Assembly: GCA_937974195.1 (NCBI GenBank)
Contig: CALJIC010000128.1
Location: 1-27,039 of the forward strand
Origin: an uncultured Roseiflexaceae bacterium
Lineage (GTDB): Bacteria > Chloroflexota > Chloroflexia > Chloroflexales > Roseiflexaceae
Direction of reading: 5' to 3'
Length of the DNA: 27,039 nt
A program made the translations under genes and the position numbers. Positions 6,954 through 13,118 of the stretch are shown here, piece after piece (position 1 is the first letter of the stretch; every line of letters begins with the position of its first letter). The notes beneath the pieces are model-generated. The model searched no databases and was not told where the DNA came from. It saw nothing but the letters and a program-made list of their open reading frames with translations.

Positions 6954-7574
6954 CTAGACCGCGGCGACCGCCGGGTTGCGCTGGTCGGCGAGGACCTCGG
7001 CGAGGCGGGTGAGGCCGCGGTGCTGGAGCGCCTTGATCGACCCGATGCTGCGGCCGAGCGACTGCGCGATCTCGGCCAGGCTGCGGTCCTCGTCGAAGCG
7101 CAGGCGCAGCACCAGCCGCTGGTCGCGCGTCAGCACGCGCATCTCGCCTTTGATCTCGTGGTACGAGATGCGCGCCAGGATCGCTTCGTCGGGGGCCTCG
7201 AGCGCGCCGGAGCTGCTCTCGTCGAGCGGCACCGACGGGCGCCGGCGCGCCTGGCGCAGCATATCCATGGTGCGGGCGTAGGCGATGCGATAGAGCCAGG
7301 CCGAGAAGGGCCAGCCGCGGTCCTCGTAGCGGCTGAGCCCCTCGAGCACCTTGACGAACACGTCGTTGCAGACATCCTCGGCGAGCTGTGGGTCGCCGAG
7401 GCGCGACGCGGCGTAGCGGCGCACCTGCGGCGCGTAGCGCTCGTACAGCATGCTGATCGCATCCGCGTCGCCGGCCTTGGCGCGAGCGATGATCGCGGCC
7501 TCGCTCTCAGCCGGTCGCTGCTCCTCTCCGCTGCAGGTGTACATGATGGGGGTGAGTGGTTCGCATGCAGTCAT
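6954..7574 (-). CDS. ECF-type RNA polymerase sigma factor
   Basis: 206 residues with the two-domain layout of extracytoplasmic-function sigma factors. Region 2 spans ~40-112 (ISMLYERYAPQVRRYA, LAEDVCNDVFVKVLEGL, FSAWLYRIAYARTMDMLRQ), binding the -10 element and core polymerase. Region 4 spans ~147-195 (VLTRDQRLVLRLRF, SLAEIAQSLGRSIGSIKALQHRGL), with the helix-turn-helix for the -35 element. The start at 7572-7574 is favoured because GAGG lies 7 bp upstream; a longer frame begins at 7613 and an ATG at 7544 lacks a site. No anti-sigma factor gene is adjacent, so how it is held inactive is not shown here. Confidence 0.95.
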   Translation of the reverse strand: MTACEPLTPIMYTCSGEEQRPAESEAAIIARAKAGDADAISMLYERYAPQVRRYAASRLGDPQLAEDVCNDVFVKVLEGLSRYEDRGWPFSAWLYRIAYARTMDMLRQARRRPSVPLDESSSGALEAPDEAILARISYHEIKGEMRVLTRDQRLVLRLRFDEDRSLAEIAQSLGRSIGSIKALQHRGLTRLAEVLADQRNPAVAAV

Positions 7575-7928
7575 AGTCCAGCCTCGTGAGTGCTGGCTCG
7601 CGTGGCCCGGCACGGAGCGCCTTTGAATCCCGTTCGAGCCCTAGGAGTGATGGAGCAGCGATGCGGGTCTCGTAACTGAGTCGCAGTATAGAAAGGCGAG
7701 ATGAACGATGGGTGATCGCGCGGCGGCGGGGAGTTCACGGCGCGCCTGTCCGCTGGCGCCATACGCCGGGTGGCGGCGCCGGGGCTCGGCCGCATCAGGA
7801 CGGCCTGCGGTGGGGTTCCGAGCGGGCGAGAGATGCCCTGCGCAGGGGAGATTGGGGGGCGGTATCAGCCGATGTGCAGGCGAACGGGACGATCAGCCGT
7901 TGTACGACGCCTTGTAGTAGATAAAACA

Positions 7929-7958
7929 ACGACAACCTGTCGTGATGACAGAACGTTC
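7929..7958. promoter_or_regulatory. Cluster of overlapping palindromes, possible operator
   Basis: ACGACA-ACC-TGTCGT (7929-7943) overlaps CTGTC-GTGAT-GACAG (7937-7951), which abuts GAACGTTC (7951-7958). Three dyads in 30 bp inside an AT-richer patch look like protein-binding sites or an RNA switch. The regulator is unknown. Confidence 0.4.
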
Positions 7959-8003
7959 AGGAGTACTATCACAATCGGCTCATCCGTCAGGACGGTGCGT
8001 AGC

Positions 8004-8023
8004 GGGGCCTGAGGGCAGGCCCC
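8004..8023. terminator. Hairpin downstream of the PfkB kinase gene
   Basis: GGGGCCTG pairs perfectly with CAGGCCCC around a 4-nt loop, about 45 bp past the stop codon of the minus-strand kinase gene. It lacks a T-run, so termination is tentative. Confidence 0.5.
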
Positions 8024-8066
8024 TTGGGGCGGTTCGTGGAGGGCCGCACCGCGTACCTCCTGTCTC

Positions 8067-8996
8067 TCAGAGCCGCGTCAGCTGGGTGGCGGCGTGGAGG
8101 CGCTCGACATCCTCGCTGTGCATGACCCCGGCGCCGAGCACGAGCGCGTTGGCCGCGCCACAGGCGACCCCCAGGCGCAGCGCGTCGGGCAGGGAAGCGC
8201 CGCGCAGGGTGGCGGCAGCGACGCCGGCGAGCAGCGTGTCGCCGCTGCCGACCGGGCTGACGGGGGCGATGGCCGGCGGAAGCGCCCACCAGGCCTCTTC
8301 GCCCGCTACGGCGACCGCCCCGTGGCGGCCCAGGGTGACGACGACGGTGCGCGGGCCGCGCTTGTGGACCGCGCGGGCGGCCTCGGCGGCCTCCTGGGGC
8401 GTCTCGATCGACCGCCCGAGGGCCTCGCCGAGCTCGTGGGCGTTCACCTTCAGCATGGCCAGCGCGCGGTCGAGCGCCGCGGCCAGCGTGGCGCCGCTGG
8501 TGTCGAGGTAGACCGGGCGCGCCGCCCCGATCTCGCTCAGGAGGTCGAGGAACGCAGCTGGAGCGACGCCGGGCGGCAGGCTCCCCGAGGAGGCGAGCGC
8601 GGTGGCGTCGGAGGCGGCGCCGCGGATGTGGGCGGCGACCAGCTCCCAGGCCTCGGGGCTGAGGTGCGGCCCGGGCTCGTTGATCGTCAGCGTGTCGTGC
8701 GCCTGCGGGTCGGTGACCAGCACGCAGATGCGCGACTCGCCGGCGGGGAGCCAGGCCCAGGTGGCGTCGAGCCCCTCGGCGGCGGCGAGCGCGGCGATGG
8801 TGCGGCCCGTATCGCCTGCGAGCGGCCCGCAGGCGCGGGCGGGGAAGCCGAGGGTGCGCGCCGCGCGGGCGACGTTCAGGCCCTTGCCGCCGGCCAGGTC
8901 GCGGCGCTCGGTGACGCGGCACACCTCGGCGTTGCGGAAGCCGGGCACGACCAGCACGCGGTCGATCGCGGGGTTCGGGGTGAGGCAGAGGAGCAT
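8067..8996 (-). CDS. PfkB-family sugar kinase (1-phosphofructokinase-like)
   Basis: 309 residues of the ribokinase/PfkB superfamily, in the hexose-phosphate kinase branch (FruK, LacC, PfkB), which phosphorylates a sugar phosphate with ATP. The opening LCLTPNPAIDR is typical of this branch. GGKGLNVAR at 36-44 is the substrate-side PfkB signature and GSGDTLLAG from 250 carries the catalytic base D253 and the anion hole. Length is normal. Neither a PTS fructose transporter nor tagatose genes lie beside it, so fructose-1-phosphate against tagatose-6-phosphate or fructose-6-phosphate cannot be settled. ATG at 8994-8996 has a weak AAGAGA site. It is divergent from tRNA-Gly, with ~80 bp between them. 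Confidence 0.92.
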   Translation of the reverse strand: MLLCLTPNPAIDRVLVVPGFRNAEVCRVTERRDLAGGKGLNVARAARTLGFPARACGPLAGDTGRTIAALAAAEGLDATWAWLPAGESRICVLVTDPQAHDTLTINEPGPHLSPEAWELVAAHIRGAASDATALASSGSLPPGVAPAAFLDLLSEIGAARPVYLDTSGATLAAALDRALAMLKVNAHELGEALGRSIETPQEAAEAARAVHKRGPRTVVVTLGRHGAVAVAGEEAWWALPPAIAPVSPVGSGDTLLAGVAAATLRGASLPDALRLGVACGAANALVLGAGVMHSEDVERLHAATQLTRL

Positions 8997-9039
8997 GGCG
9001 ATCTCTTACGTGATGACACCCACTTTTGTCGGTTCGAGC

Positions 9040-9068
9040 TTGACGAATCGCGGCGCGGTCGGTAGAAT
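9040..9068 (+). promoter_or_regulatory. Promoter of tRNA-Gly
   Basis: TTGACG (9040-9045), 17-bp spacer, TAGAAT (9063-9068), 10 bp before the tRNA 5' end. Confidence 0.8.
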
Positions 9069-9078
9069 CTACTGGCGC

Positions 9079-9152
9079 GCGGGAGTGGCGTAGTGGTAAC
9101 GCGAGAGCCTTCCAAGCTCAAGTCGCGGGTTCGATTCCCGCCTCCCGTACCA
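9079..9152 (+). tRNA. tRNA-Gly (anticodon TCC)
   Basis: Acceptor GCGGGAG pairs with CTCCCGT (9142-9148; the terminal pair is G-U), D-stem GCGT/ACGC, anticodon loop CTTCCAA with TCC (reads GGA/GGG), T-stem GCGGG/CCCGC with loop TTCGATT, discriminator A9149, encoded CCA at 9150-9152. The 27-43 pair at the top of the anticodon stem is A-A, a mild irregularity. Confidence 0.96.
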
Positions 9153-9157
9153 GCGCG

Positions 9158-9192
9158 GAGCCCTTCGGCCCTACCGGTCGAGGGCTCTTGAT
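9158..9192 (+). terminator. Terminator after tRNA-Gly
   Basis: GAGCCCT (9158-9164) pairs with AGGGCTC (9181-9187), with further pairing possible inside, followed by TTGATT. It lies between the tRNA and the end of the opposing cupin gene. Confidence 0.7.
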
Positions 9193-9204
9193 TCTCCAGC
9201 CAGC

Positions 9205-9561
9205 TCAGCGCTGCGCCGGGAACGTCGGCATCAGCCCCGGGCGCCGCCGGTGGCAGGTGATGTACACCAGCGGCCCGCGGGTGCAGCGCAGGCCGCGCGC
9301 GCTGCCGGCCGGGATGAGCGCGGCGATGCCCGCCCCCAGCTGCACCACCTCGCCGTCCACCCGCAGCTCCCCGGCGCCCTCGAGGGCCACCAGCAGCACG
9401 TCCAGCTCGGCGTTGACGTGTTCGGCGATCTCCTCCCCCGACGCCAGGCGCACCAGGTTCACGTTGAGCTGCTCGCTGTTGACGCTCCAGATCGGGCCGC
9501 TGGCCTGCGCGCCTCGCAGCGCAGCGGCCACGTCGATCAGGTTCTCGGGCGGCAGGGGCAT
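9205..9561 (-). CDS. Small cupin-domain protein
   Basis: A 118-residue single-domain cupin (cupin_2 type beta barrel). The first cupin motif is recognisable around residues 41-60 (ASGEEIAEHVNAELDVLLVALEG), with E46, H48 and E52 as candidate metal ligands; the second motif (IPAGSARGLRC) has lost the usual histidine. Such proteins bind or transform small metabolites, or sense them. ATG at 9559-9561 has AGGTG about 7 bp away. It starts 9 bp after the stop of the aldo-keto reductase gene, so the two form an operon and may act on the same pathway. Substrate unknown. Confidence 0.9.
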   Translation of the reverse strand: MPLPPENLIDVAAALRGAQASGPIWSVNSEQLNVNLVRLASGEEIAEHVNAELDVLLVALEGAGELRVDGEVVQLGAGIAALIPAGSARGLRCTRGPLVYITCHRRRPGLMPTFPAQR

Positions 9562-9570
9562 GCGGGCACC

Positions 9571-10569
9571 TCAGGGCTGGCGCTTCGTCAGCTCGTCGAT
9601 CCGGCGCAGCTCCTCCTCGCTGAACTCCAGGTTGGCGAGCGCCGCGACATTCTCCTCGATCTGCTGGACGCTGGAGGCGCCGATCAGCGCGCTGGTGACC
9701 GACGGCAGGCGCAGGATCCAGGCCAGCGCCATCTGCGCCAGCGTCTGGCCGCGGGCGCGGGCCATCTCGTTCAGCTCGCGCAGCACCGCCCGCCGCTCCG
9801 GGGTCAGGTTCTTCTCGACCCACTCCGCGCCCCAGCGCTGGGCGGCGCGGCTCTCGGCCGGGATGTCCCCGCCGAGGTACTTGTCGGTGAGCAGCCCGGA
9901 GGCCAGCGGCACGAAGGCGATCACGCCCGTGCCGGCGCGCTCGGTGTGCGGCAGCAGGTCCCACTCGATCGTGCGGTTGAGCATGTTGTAGGCCGGCTGG
10001 TGGATGGTGATCGGCGCGTAGCCCATGCGCTCGCAGACGCGCACCGACTCGGCGAACTGGGCGCCGCTGTAGCTGCTGACGCCGACGTAGAGCGCCTTGC
10101 CCTGGCGGACGAGCGTGTCGAGCGCGCCGAGCGTCTCCTCGAGCGGCGTGTTCGGGTCCGGCCGGTGGGAGTAGAAGATGTCGAAGTACTCCAGCCCCAT
10201 CCGCCGGAGCGACTGGTCGCAGCTGGCGATGATGTACTTGCGCGAGCCCCACTCGCCGTAGGGGCCAGGCCACATGCGGTAGCCCGCCTTGCTGGAGATG
10301 ATCAGCTCGTCGCGCGGCATGTGCTTGATGAACTGGCCGCAGACGACCTCGGCGTTGCCGGGCGGCGTGCCGTAGTTGTTGGCGAAGTCGAAGTGGGTGA
10401 TGCCGAGGTCGAAGGCGCGGAACAGGCACTCTCGGGCCACGTCGGCGCCGCGGTAGCCGCCGAAGGTCTCCCAGGCGCCGAGCGAGATGGCGGGGAGCAG
10501 CAGGCCGCTGCGCCCGCAGCGCCGGTACTGCATGCGGTCGTAGCGATCGGGCGCGAAGCTGTCGGTCAT
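9571..10569 (-). CDS. Aldo-keto reductase (YghZ / L-glyceraldehyde-3-phosphate reductase-like)
   Basis: 332 residues, an NADPH-dependent TIM-barrel oxidoreductase. The catalytic tetrad is intact: D61 and Y66 (HFDFANNYG), K94 (ISSKAGYRMWPGPYG), H135 (FYSHRPD). The K94 neighbourhood and the MQYRRCGRSGLLLPAISLG opening match the YghZ/AKR14 branch, known in E. coli to reduce L-glyceraldehyde-3-phosphate and detoxify methylglyoxal. ATG at 10567-10569 has AAAGGAG 8 bp upstream, which decides the start although the frame runs on. It lies 62 bp behind the thioredoxin-like gene and 9 bp before the cupin gene. A Zn-free, cytosolic enzyme is expected; the true substrate here is inference. Confidence 0.94.
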   Translation of the reverse strand: MTDSFAPDRYDRMQYRRCGRSGLLLPAISLGAWETFGGYRGADVARECLFRAFDLGITHFDFANNYGTPPGNAEVVCGQFIKHMPRDELIISSKAGYRMWPGPYGEWGSRKYIIASCDQSLRRMGLEYFDIFYSHRPDPNTPLEETLGALDTLVRQGKALYVGVSSYSGAQFAESVRVCERMGYAPITIHQPAYNMLNRTIEWDLLPHTERAGTGVIAFVPLASGLLTDKYLGGDIPAESRAAQRWGAEWVEKNLTPERRAVLRELNEMARARGQTLAQMALAWILRLPSVTSALIGASSVQQIEENVAALANLEFSEEELRRIDELTKRQP

Positions 10570-10631
10570 CGGCGGGCTCCTTTCGCGAGCTCTGGTGTTA
10601 CAGCGCAGCGGCGAGCCGCCGCCGGGCGCTG

Positions 10632-11054
10632 CTATTCTACACCAGTACTGCTCGCAGATTGGAGCTGTGCGGCGAGCCGGCGCTCGTCGGCGAAGCCGAG
10701 GTTGACCTGGCGCACGTGGCCGCGCTCGTCCAGCACGACGGTGGCCGGGACGGTGAGGATGCCGATGCGATCGACGAGCTCGGGGTGGTCGAGCGCCGAG
10801 AGGGTCGTGACGACGGCGCCGTCGCCGAGCGCGGCTGTGAGGCGGGCGAGCGCGGGCAACTGGCGGGAGTGGCACTCGGCGCAGGTGGGCGTGGAGAAGG
10901 CCACCACCGCCGGGCGGCCCGGCGGGACCAGCCCGGCGAAGGGCGACTCCGAGGCGAGACGGCGCAGGCGCGCGGCGCGCCAAAGGCGCAGCCCGGCCCA
11001 GGCCAGCAGGGCCGCGGCGAGCAGGAAGGCGAGGATGGCGAGGCGCTCGAGCAT
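10632..11054 (-). CDS. Membrane-anchored thioredoxin-like protein
   Basis: About 140 residues. One N-terminal membrane segment (~5-26) is followed by a thioredoxin fold with the redox motif C58-A-E-C61 (FSTPTCAECH) and the cis-proline P103 (ILTVPATVVLDERG). This is the TlpA/MauD-like layout, so it should reduce or shuttle disulfides at the outer face of the membrane. ATG at 11052-11054 is preferred because it directly precedes the membrane helix; the frame stays open to a GTG at 11243, but the added residues look non-coding. A perfect 7-bp hairpin (11069-11085) lies just before the start. The upstream gene encodes DUF4395, a common neighbour of thioredoxin-like proteins. Confidence 0.88.
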   Translation of the reverse strand: MLERLAILAFLLAAALLAWAGLRLWRAARLRRLASESPFAGLVPPGRPAVVAFSTPTCAECHSRQLPALARLTAALGDGAVVTTLSALDHPELVDRIGILTVPATVVLDERGHVRQVNLGFADERRLAAQLQSASSTGVE

Positions 11055-11268
11055 CTCCAGGGTTCTCTCCGCCGCGATGCGGCGGCGTATGGCAGCGGGG
11101 TGGCGCGGCGGGCGTGCGAACGGCTCCATTCCGGCCACCCCGCAGGACGGACGGTCCATCGAGCGCGCCCGCAAGTTGGAGTCGCGAGCCGCTGGACGGG
11201 CATCGCAGGGGGCAGGCGGGCGCTGAACGTGCGGCGGCATCACTTCCGCCGCAGGCGAACGATCGGCG

Positions 11269-11724
11269 CTAGCGCCGCAGGCGCGCGAGCTGGAAGTAGA
11301 CGAAGCAGCCGGCGCAGAAGCCGAACACCAGGTTGACCGCCGCCAGGACGACGACGAGCAGCGCGAGCGCCCAGCCGACCTGCGGCGCGCCGGCCAGCAG
11401 CGCGAGCACGCCGAGCCCCAGCACCGCCGCGCCCATGCCCTGCGCGAAGCGGTGGGGCGCCGGGTCCTCCTGGTGGACGTCCGGCTTCAGCACGCCCCGC
11501 GGGAGCAAGATATCGCGGTAGAGCCGCTGGAAGAGCGCGAGCTTCGGCGTGGCGGTGCCGAGCGCCATCACCAGGGCGACGAACGCCGCGAGCAGCGGCA
11601 GGTCGAGCAGGAACGCGATCAGCACCAGTGCGACGATACAGGCCTGGTTGACGCGCAGGGCGGTCCGGTCGAATGGCGGGAGCGCCGGCCGAGCGGCGCC
11701 CGCGGCGAGATCCTGGTAGGCCAT
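11269..11724 (-). CDS. DUF4395 membrane protein
   Basis: 151 residues matching DUF4395: DRTALRVNQ near 19-27, RDILLPRGVLKPD at 70-82, EDPAPHRFAQ at 86-95, and FGFCAGCFVYFQL at 134-146. Several hydrophobic segments (about 29-58, 98-113 and 117-146) make it a polytopic membrane protein. C137-A-G-C140 is a CxxC motif near the end of the last segment, suggesting thiol redox chemistry, in line with the thioredoxin-like gene downstream (214 bp away). Function is not established for the family. ATG at 11722-11724 has a GGGAGAG site 7 bp away. Promoter and palindrome lie at 11764-11789. Confidence 0.92.
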   Translation of the reverse strand: MAYQDLAAGAARPALPPFDRTALRVNQACIVALVLIAFLLDLPLLAAFVALVMALGTATPKLALFQRLYRDILLPRGVLKPDVHQEDPAPHRFAQGMGAAVLGLGVLALLAGAPQVGWALALLVVVLAAVNLVFGFCAGCFVYFQLARLRR

Positions 11725-11763
11725 GATGTCTCTCCCGAAGTGCTAACGCTGCTGAGTGCCGCT

Positions 11764-11772
11764 AGTATAGCA
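11764..11772 (-). promoter_or_regulatory. Extended -10 promoter of the DUF4395 gene
   Basis: Minus strand reads TG-C-TATACT (11772 to 11764), an extended -10 element; no good -35 is visible, as is usual for this promoter type. Confidence 0.6.
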
Positions 11773-11773
11773 T

Positions 11774-11789
11774 AAACTTTATCAAGTTT
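11774..11789. promoter_or_regulatory. AT-rich palindrome between divergent promoters, probable operator
   Basis: AAACTT-TATC-AAGTTT is a perfect 6-4-6 dyad adjoining the DUF4395 -10 element. On the plus strand its right arm overlaps a weak -35 (TTGTTG 11788-11793, 17 bp before CACAAT 11811-11816) for the PPOX gene. It could control both directions. Confidence 0.5.
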
Positions 11790-11882
11790 GTTGCCTATAG
11801 CCGCGCGGCCCACAATGCAGTATGCTTATGGCGCGGTGATCGGTGGCCGAGGCCCAATGCGAAGATTGGAGGGGCGGTACTT

Positions 11883-12452
11883 ATGGCAAAGCTGTACGAG
11901 CACATCACCGACGATCTGGCGGCGTTCATACGCGAGCAGCCGCTCTTCTTCGTCGCGACGGCGCCGCTGGCGGCGGACGGCCACGTCAACCTGTCGCCGA
12001 AGGGGCTCGACACGTTCCGGATACTGACACCCCGGCGCGTCGCCTACCTGGACCTGACCGGCAGCGGCAACGAGACCTCGGCGCACCTGGCGGAGAACGG
12101 GCGGGTGACGTTCATGTTCTGCGCGTTCGGCGGGCCGCCCAAGATCCTGCGGCTCTACGGGCGGGGCCGGACGGTGCTGCCGGGCGACGGCGAGTGGGAG
12201 GAGCTGATCGGCCTGTTCCCCGAGATCCCCGGCGCGCGCCAGATCGTCGTGGCCGAGATCAGCCGCGTCCAGACATCCTGCGGCTTCGCCGTGCCGCTGA
12301 TGGAGTACGTCGGGCAGCGGGACACGCTGGTGCGCTGGGCGCAGCGCAAGGGCGAGGACGGGCTGGACGCGTACCGGCGCGAGAAGAATGCGCACAGCAT
12401 CGATGGCCTGCCGACGCCGCTCGGCGACTCGCTCGCGGGACGCGAGCGGTGA
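11883..12452 (+). CDS. Pyridoxamine 5'-phosphate oxidase-fold (PPOX) protein
   Basis: 189 residues with a split-barrel flavin-binding fold. The start LAAFIREQPLFFVATAPLAADGHVNLSPKG (residues ~12-41) is the characteristic first strand pair, and DLTGSGNETSAHLAENGRVTFMFCAF (58-83) supplies the phosphate-binding region of the barrel. It is the broad PPOX family, whose members use FMN, F420 or heme, not the true PdxH. The reaction is unknown; a flavin-linked reductase is a reasonable guess. ATG at 11883 has a GGAGGGG site about 10 bp upstream. Its stop (12450-12452) overlaps the GTG of the broken histidine phosphatase as GTGA, showing the two were once translationally coupled. Confidence 0.93.
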   Translation: MAKLYEHITDDLAAFIREQPLFFVATAPLAADGHVNLSPKGLDTFRILTPRRVAYLDLTGSGNETSAHLAENGRVTFMFCAFGGPPKILRLYGRGRTVLPGDGEWEELIGLFPEIPGARQIVVAEISRVQTSCGFAVPLMEYVGQRDTLVRWAQRKGEDGLDAYRREKNAHSIDGLPTPLGDSLAGRER

Positions 12453-12799
12453 GGATCATCTCGCGCGCCACGGCGAGAGCACAGCCAACCTGCTGCGGGT
12501 GACCTCCAAACCGTGACCTGCCGCACCACCTGACCGAACGCAGCCGCCAGCAGGCCACGCGCCTGGCCGAAGAGCTGCGCGGCCGGCCGATCGCGCGGAT
12601 CGCCAGCGGCCCGATCCTGCGCGCCAGGAAGACCGCCGCGCTCCTCGCGGCAGCCTGCGGGCTGCCGCTCGACGTCACCGACGCGCTGCGCGAGTACGGC
12701 TGCGGCGTGGCCGAGGGGCGCGCGGATGCAGAGGCCTGGGCGCTCCTCGACGCGGTCGCCTCGCCCCCACGCCTCTGGCGGTGGCGAAGCCACCCCTGA
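12449..12799 (+). pseudogene. Broken histidine phosphatase (phosphoglycerate mutase-like)
   Basis: The GTG at 12449 begins V-R-I-I, then one base appears lost after 12460, since the next frame reads LARHGESTANLLRVTSKP, the catalytic RHG motif of histidine phosphatases, ending at TGA 12514-12516. The sequence then shifts back to the original frame at 12515 with DLPHHLTERSRQQATRLAEEL, IASGPILRARKTAALLA and LREYGCGVAEG, all typical of the family. In the start frame, translation would stop at 12500-12502. Homology fades at about 12763 and a stop comes at 12797, so the second half, with the second catalytic His, is missing. Two compensating shifts could be sequencing errors, but the truncation is independent evidence of decay. 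Confidence 0.8.
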
Positions 12800-13118
12800 A
12801 TCTCCCTGCAGGAAGCGGCCTCGGCCGGCCGCCCGTCACGCCTCCCGGCGGAGGGCCACCGGCGGGCCTGAGAACCTCCGCACTTCCTTCCCCATAACCG
12901 TACCTCAACCTCCTGCCCTGCGGTTACTCCTTCGCCGCCTGCGGGCCGGCGCCACCGAGCGCTGGAGGCGAGCGCACGCACAATTCAGCCCTGTTTCGCA
13001 CCTCGATTCAGCCTTGAGAGGGAGCTGTCACCAGGGAGGATTGAGTACATTACGCGGGTACCGAAAACGTAATAGGCCCTCGCGTCCCGGTCTACCGTCG
13101 CACACTTAGGAGGTTCAC
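12764..13118. other. Non-coding region, possible dispersed repeat, and leader of the PrsW-like gene
   Basis: About 320-350 bp with no gene. It begins where the phosphatase homology ends and contains a GGTGGC-GAA-GCCACC hairpin (about 12780-12794) and unusual C-rich stretches, which may be a dispersed repeat. Further along, ATTACG (13049-13054) and CGTAAT (13068-13073) form a 6-13-6 inverted repeat in an AT-richer patch just upstream of the PrsW-like gene, a candidate regulatory site. No promoter of good quality was seen. Confidence 0.45.

Larger units (their letters stand above)
7575..8066. other. Large non-coding region upstream of the sigma-factor gene
   Basis: About 490 bp without a credible gene. 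A possible -10 (TATACT, minus strand, 7685-7690) could belong to the sigma-factor gene, but no good -35 pairs with it. A 12-bp perfect palindrome CCCTGCGCAGGG sits at 7836-7847, and an AT-richer island at 7916-7980 carries overlapping palindromes. A hairpin at 8004-8023 may end the PfkB transcript. Confidence 0.5.

Noticed and set aside
7951..7958. GAACGTTC as an SOS (LexA) box
   Set aside because: The known Gram-positive-type box has a 4-bp spacer between the half-sites; here there is none, and no SOS gene is adjacent.
7708..8012. Small frames in the gap between the sigma-factor and kinase genes
   Set aside because: No ribosome sites of quality, Arg/Gly-rich composition, and no similarity; more likely non-coding.
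11055..11243. N-terminal extension of the thioredoxin-like protein
   Set aside because: The added residues are Pro/Arg-rich, precede a normal signal-anchor start and have only a poor ribosome site, so the shorter start was chosen.
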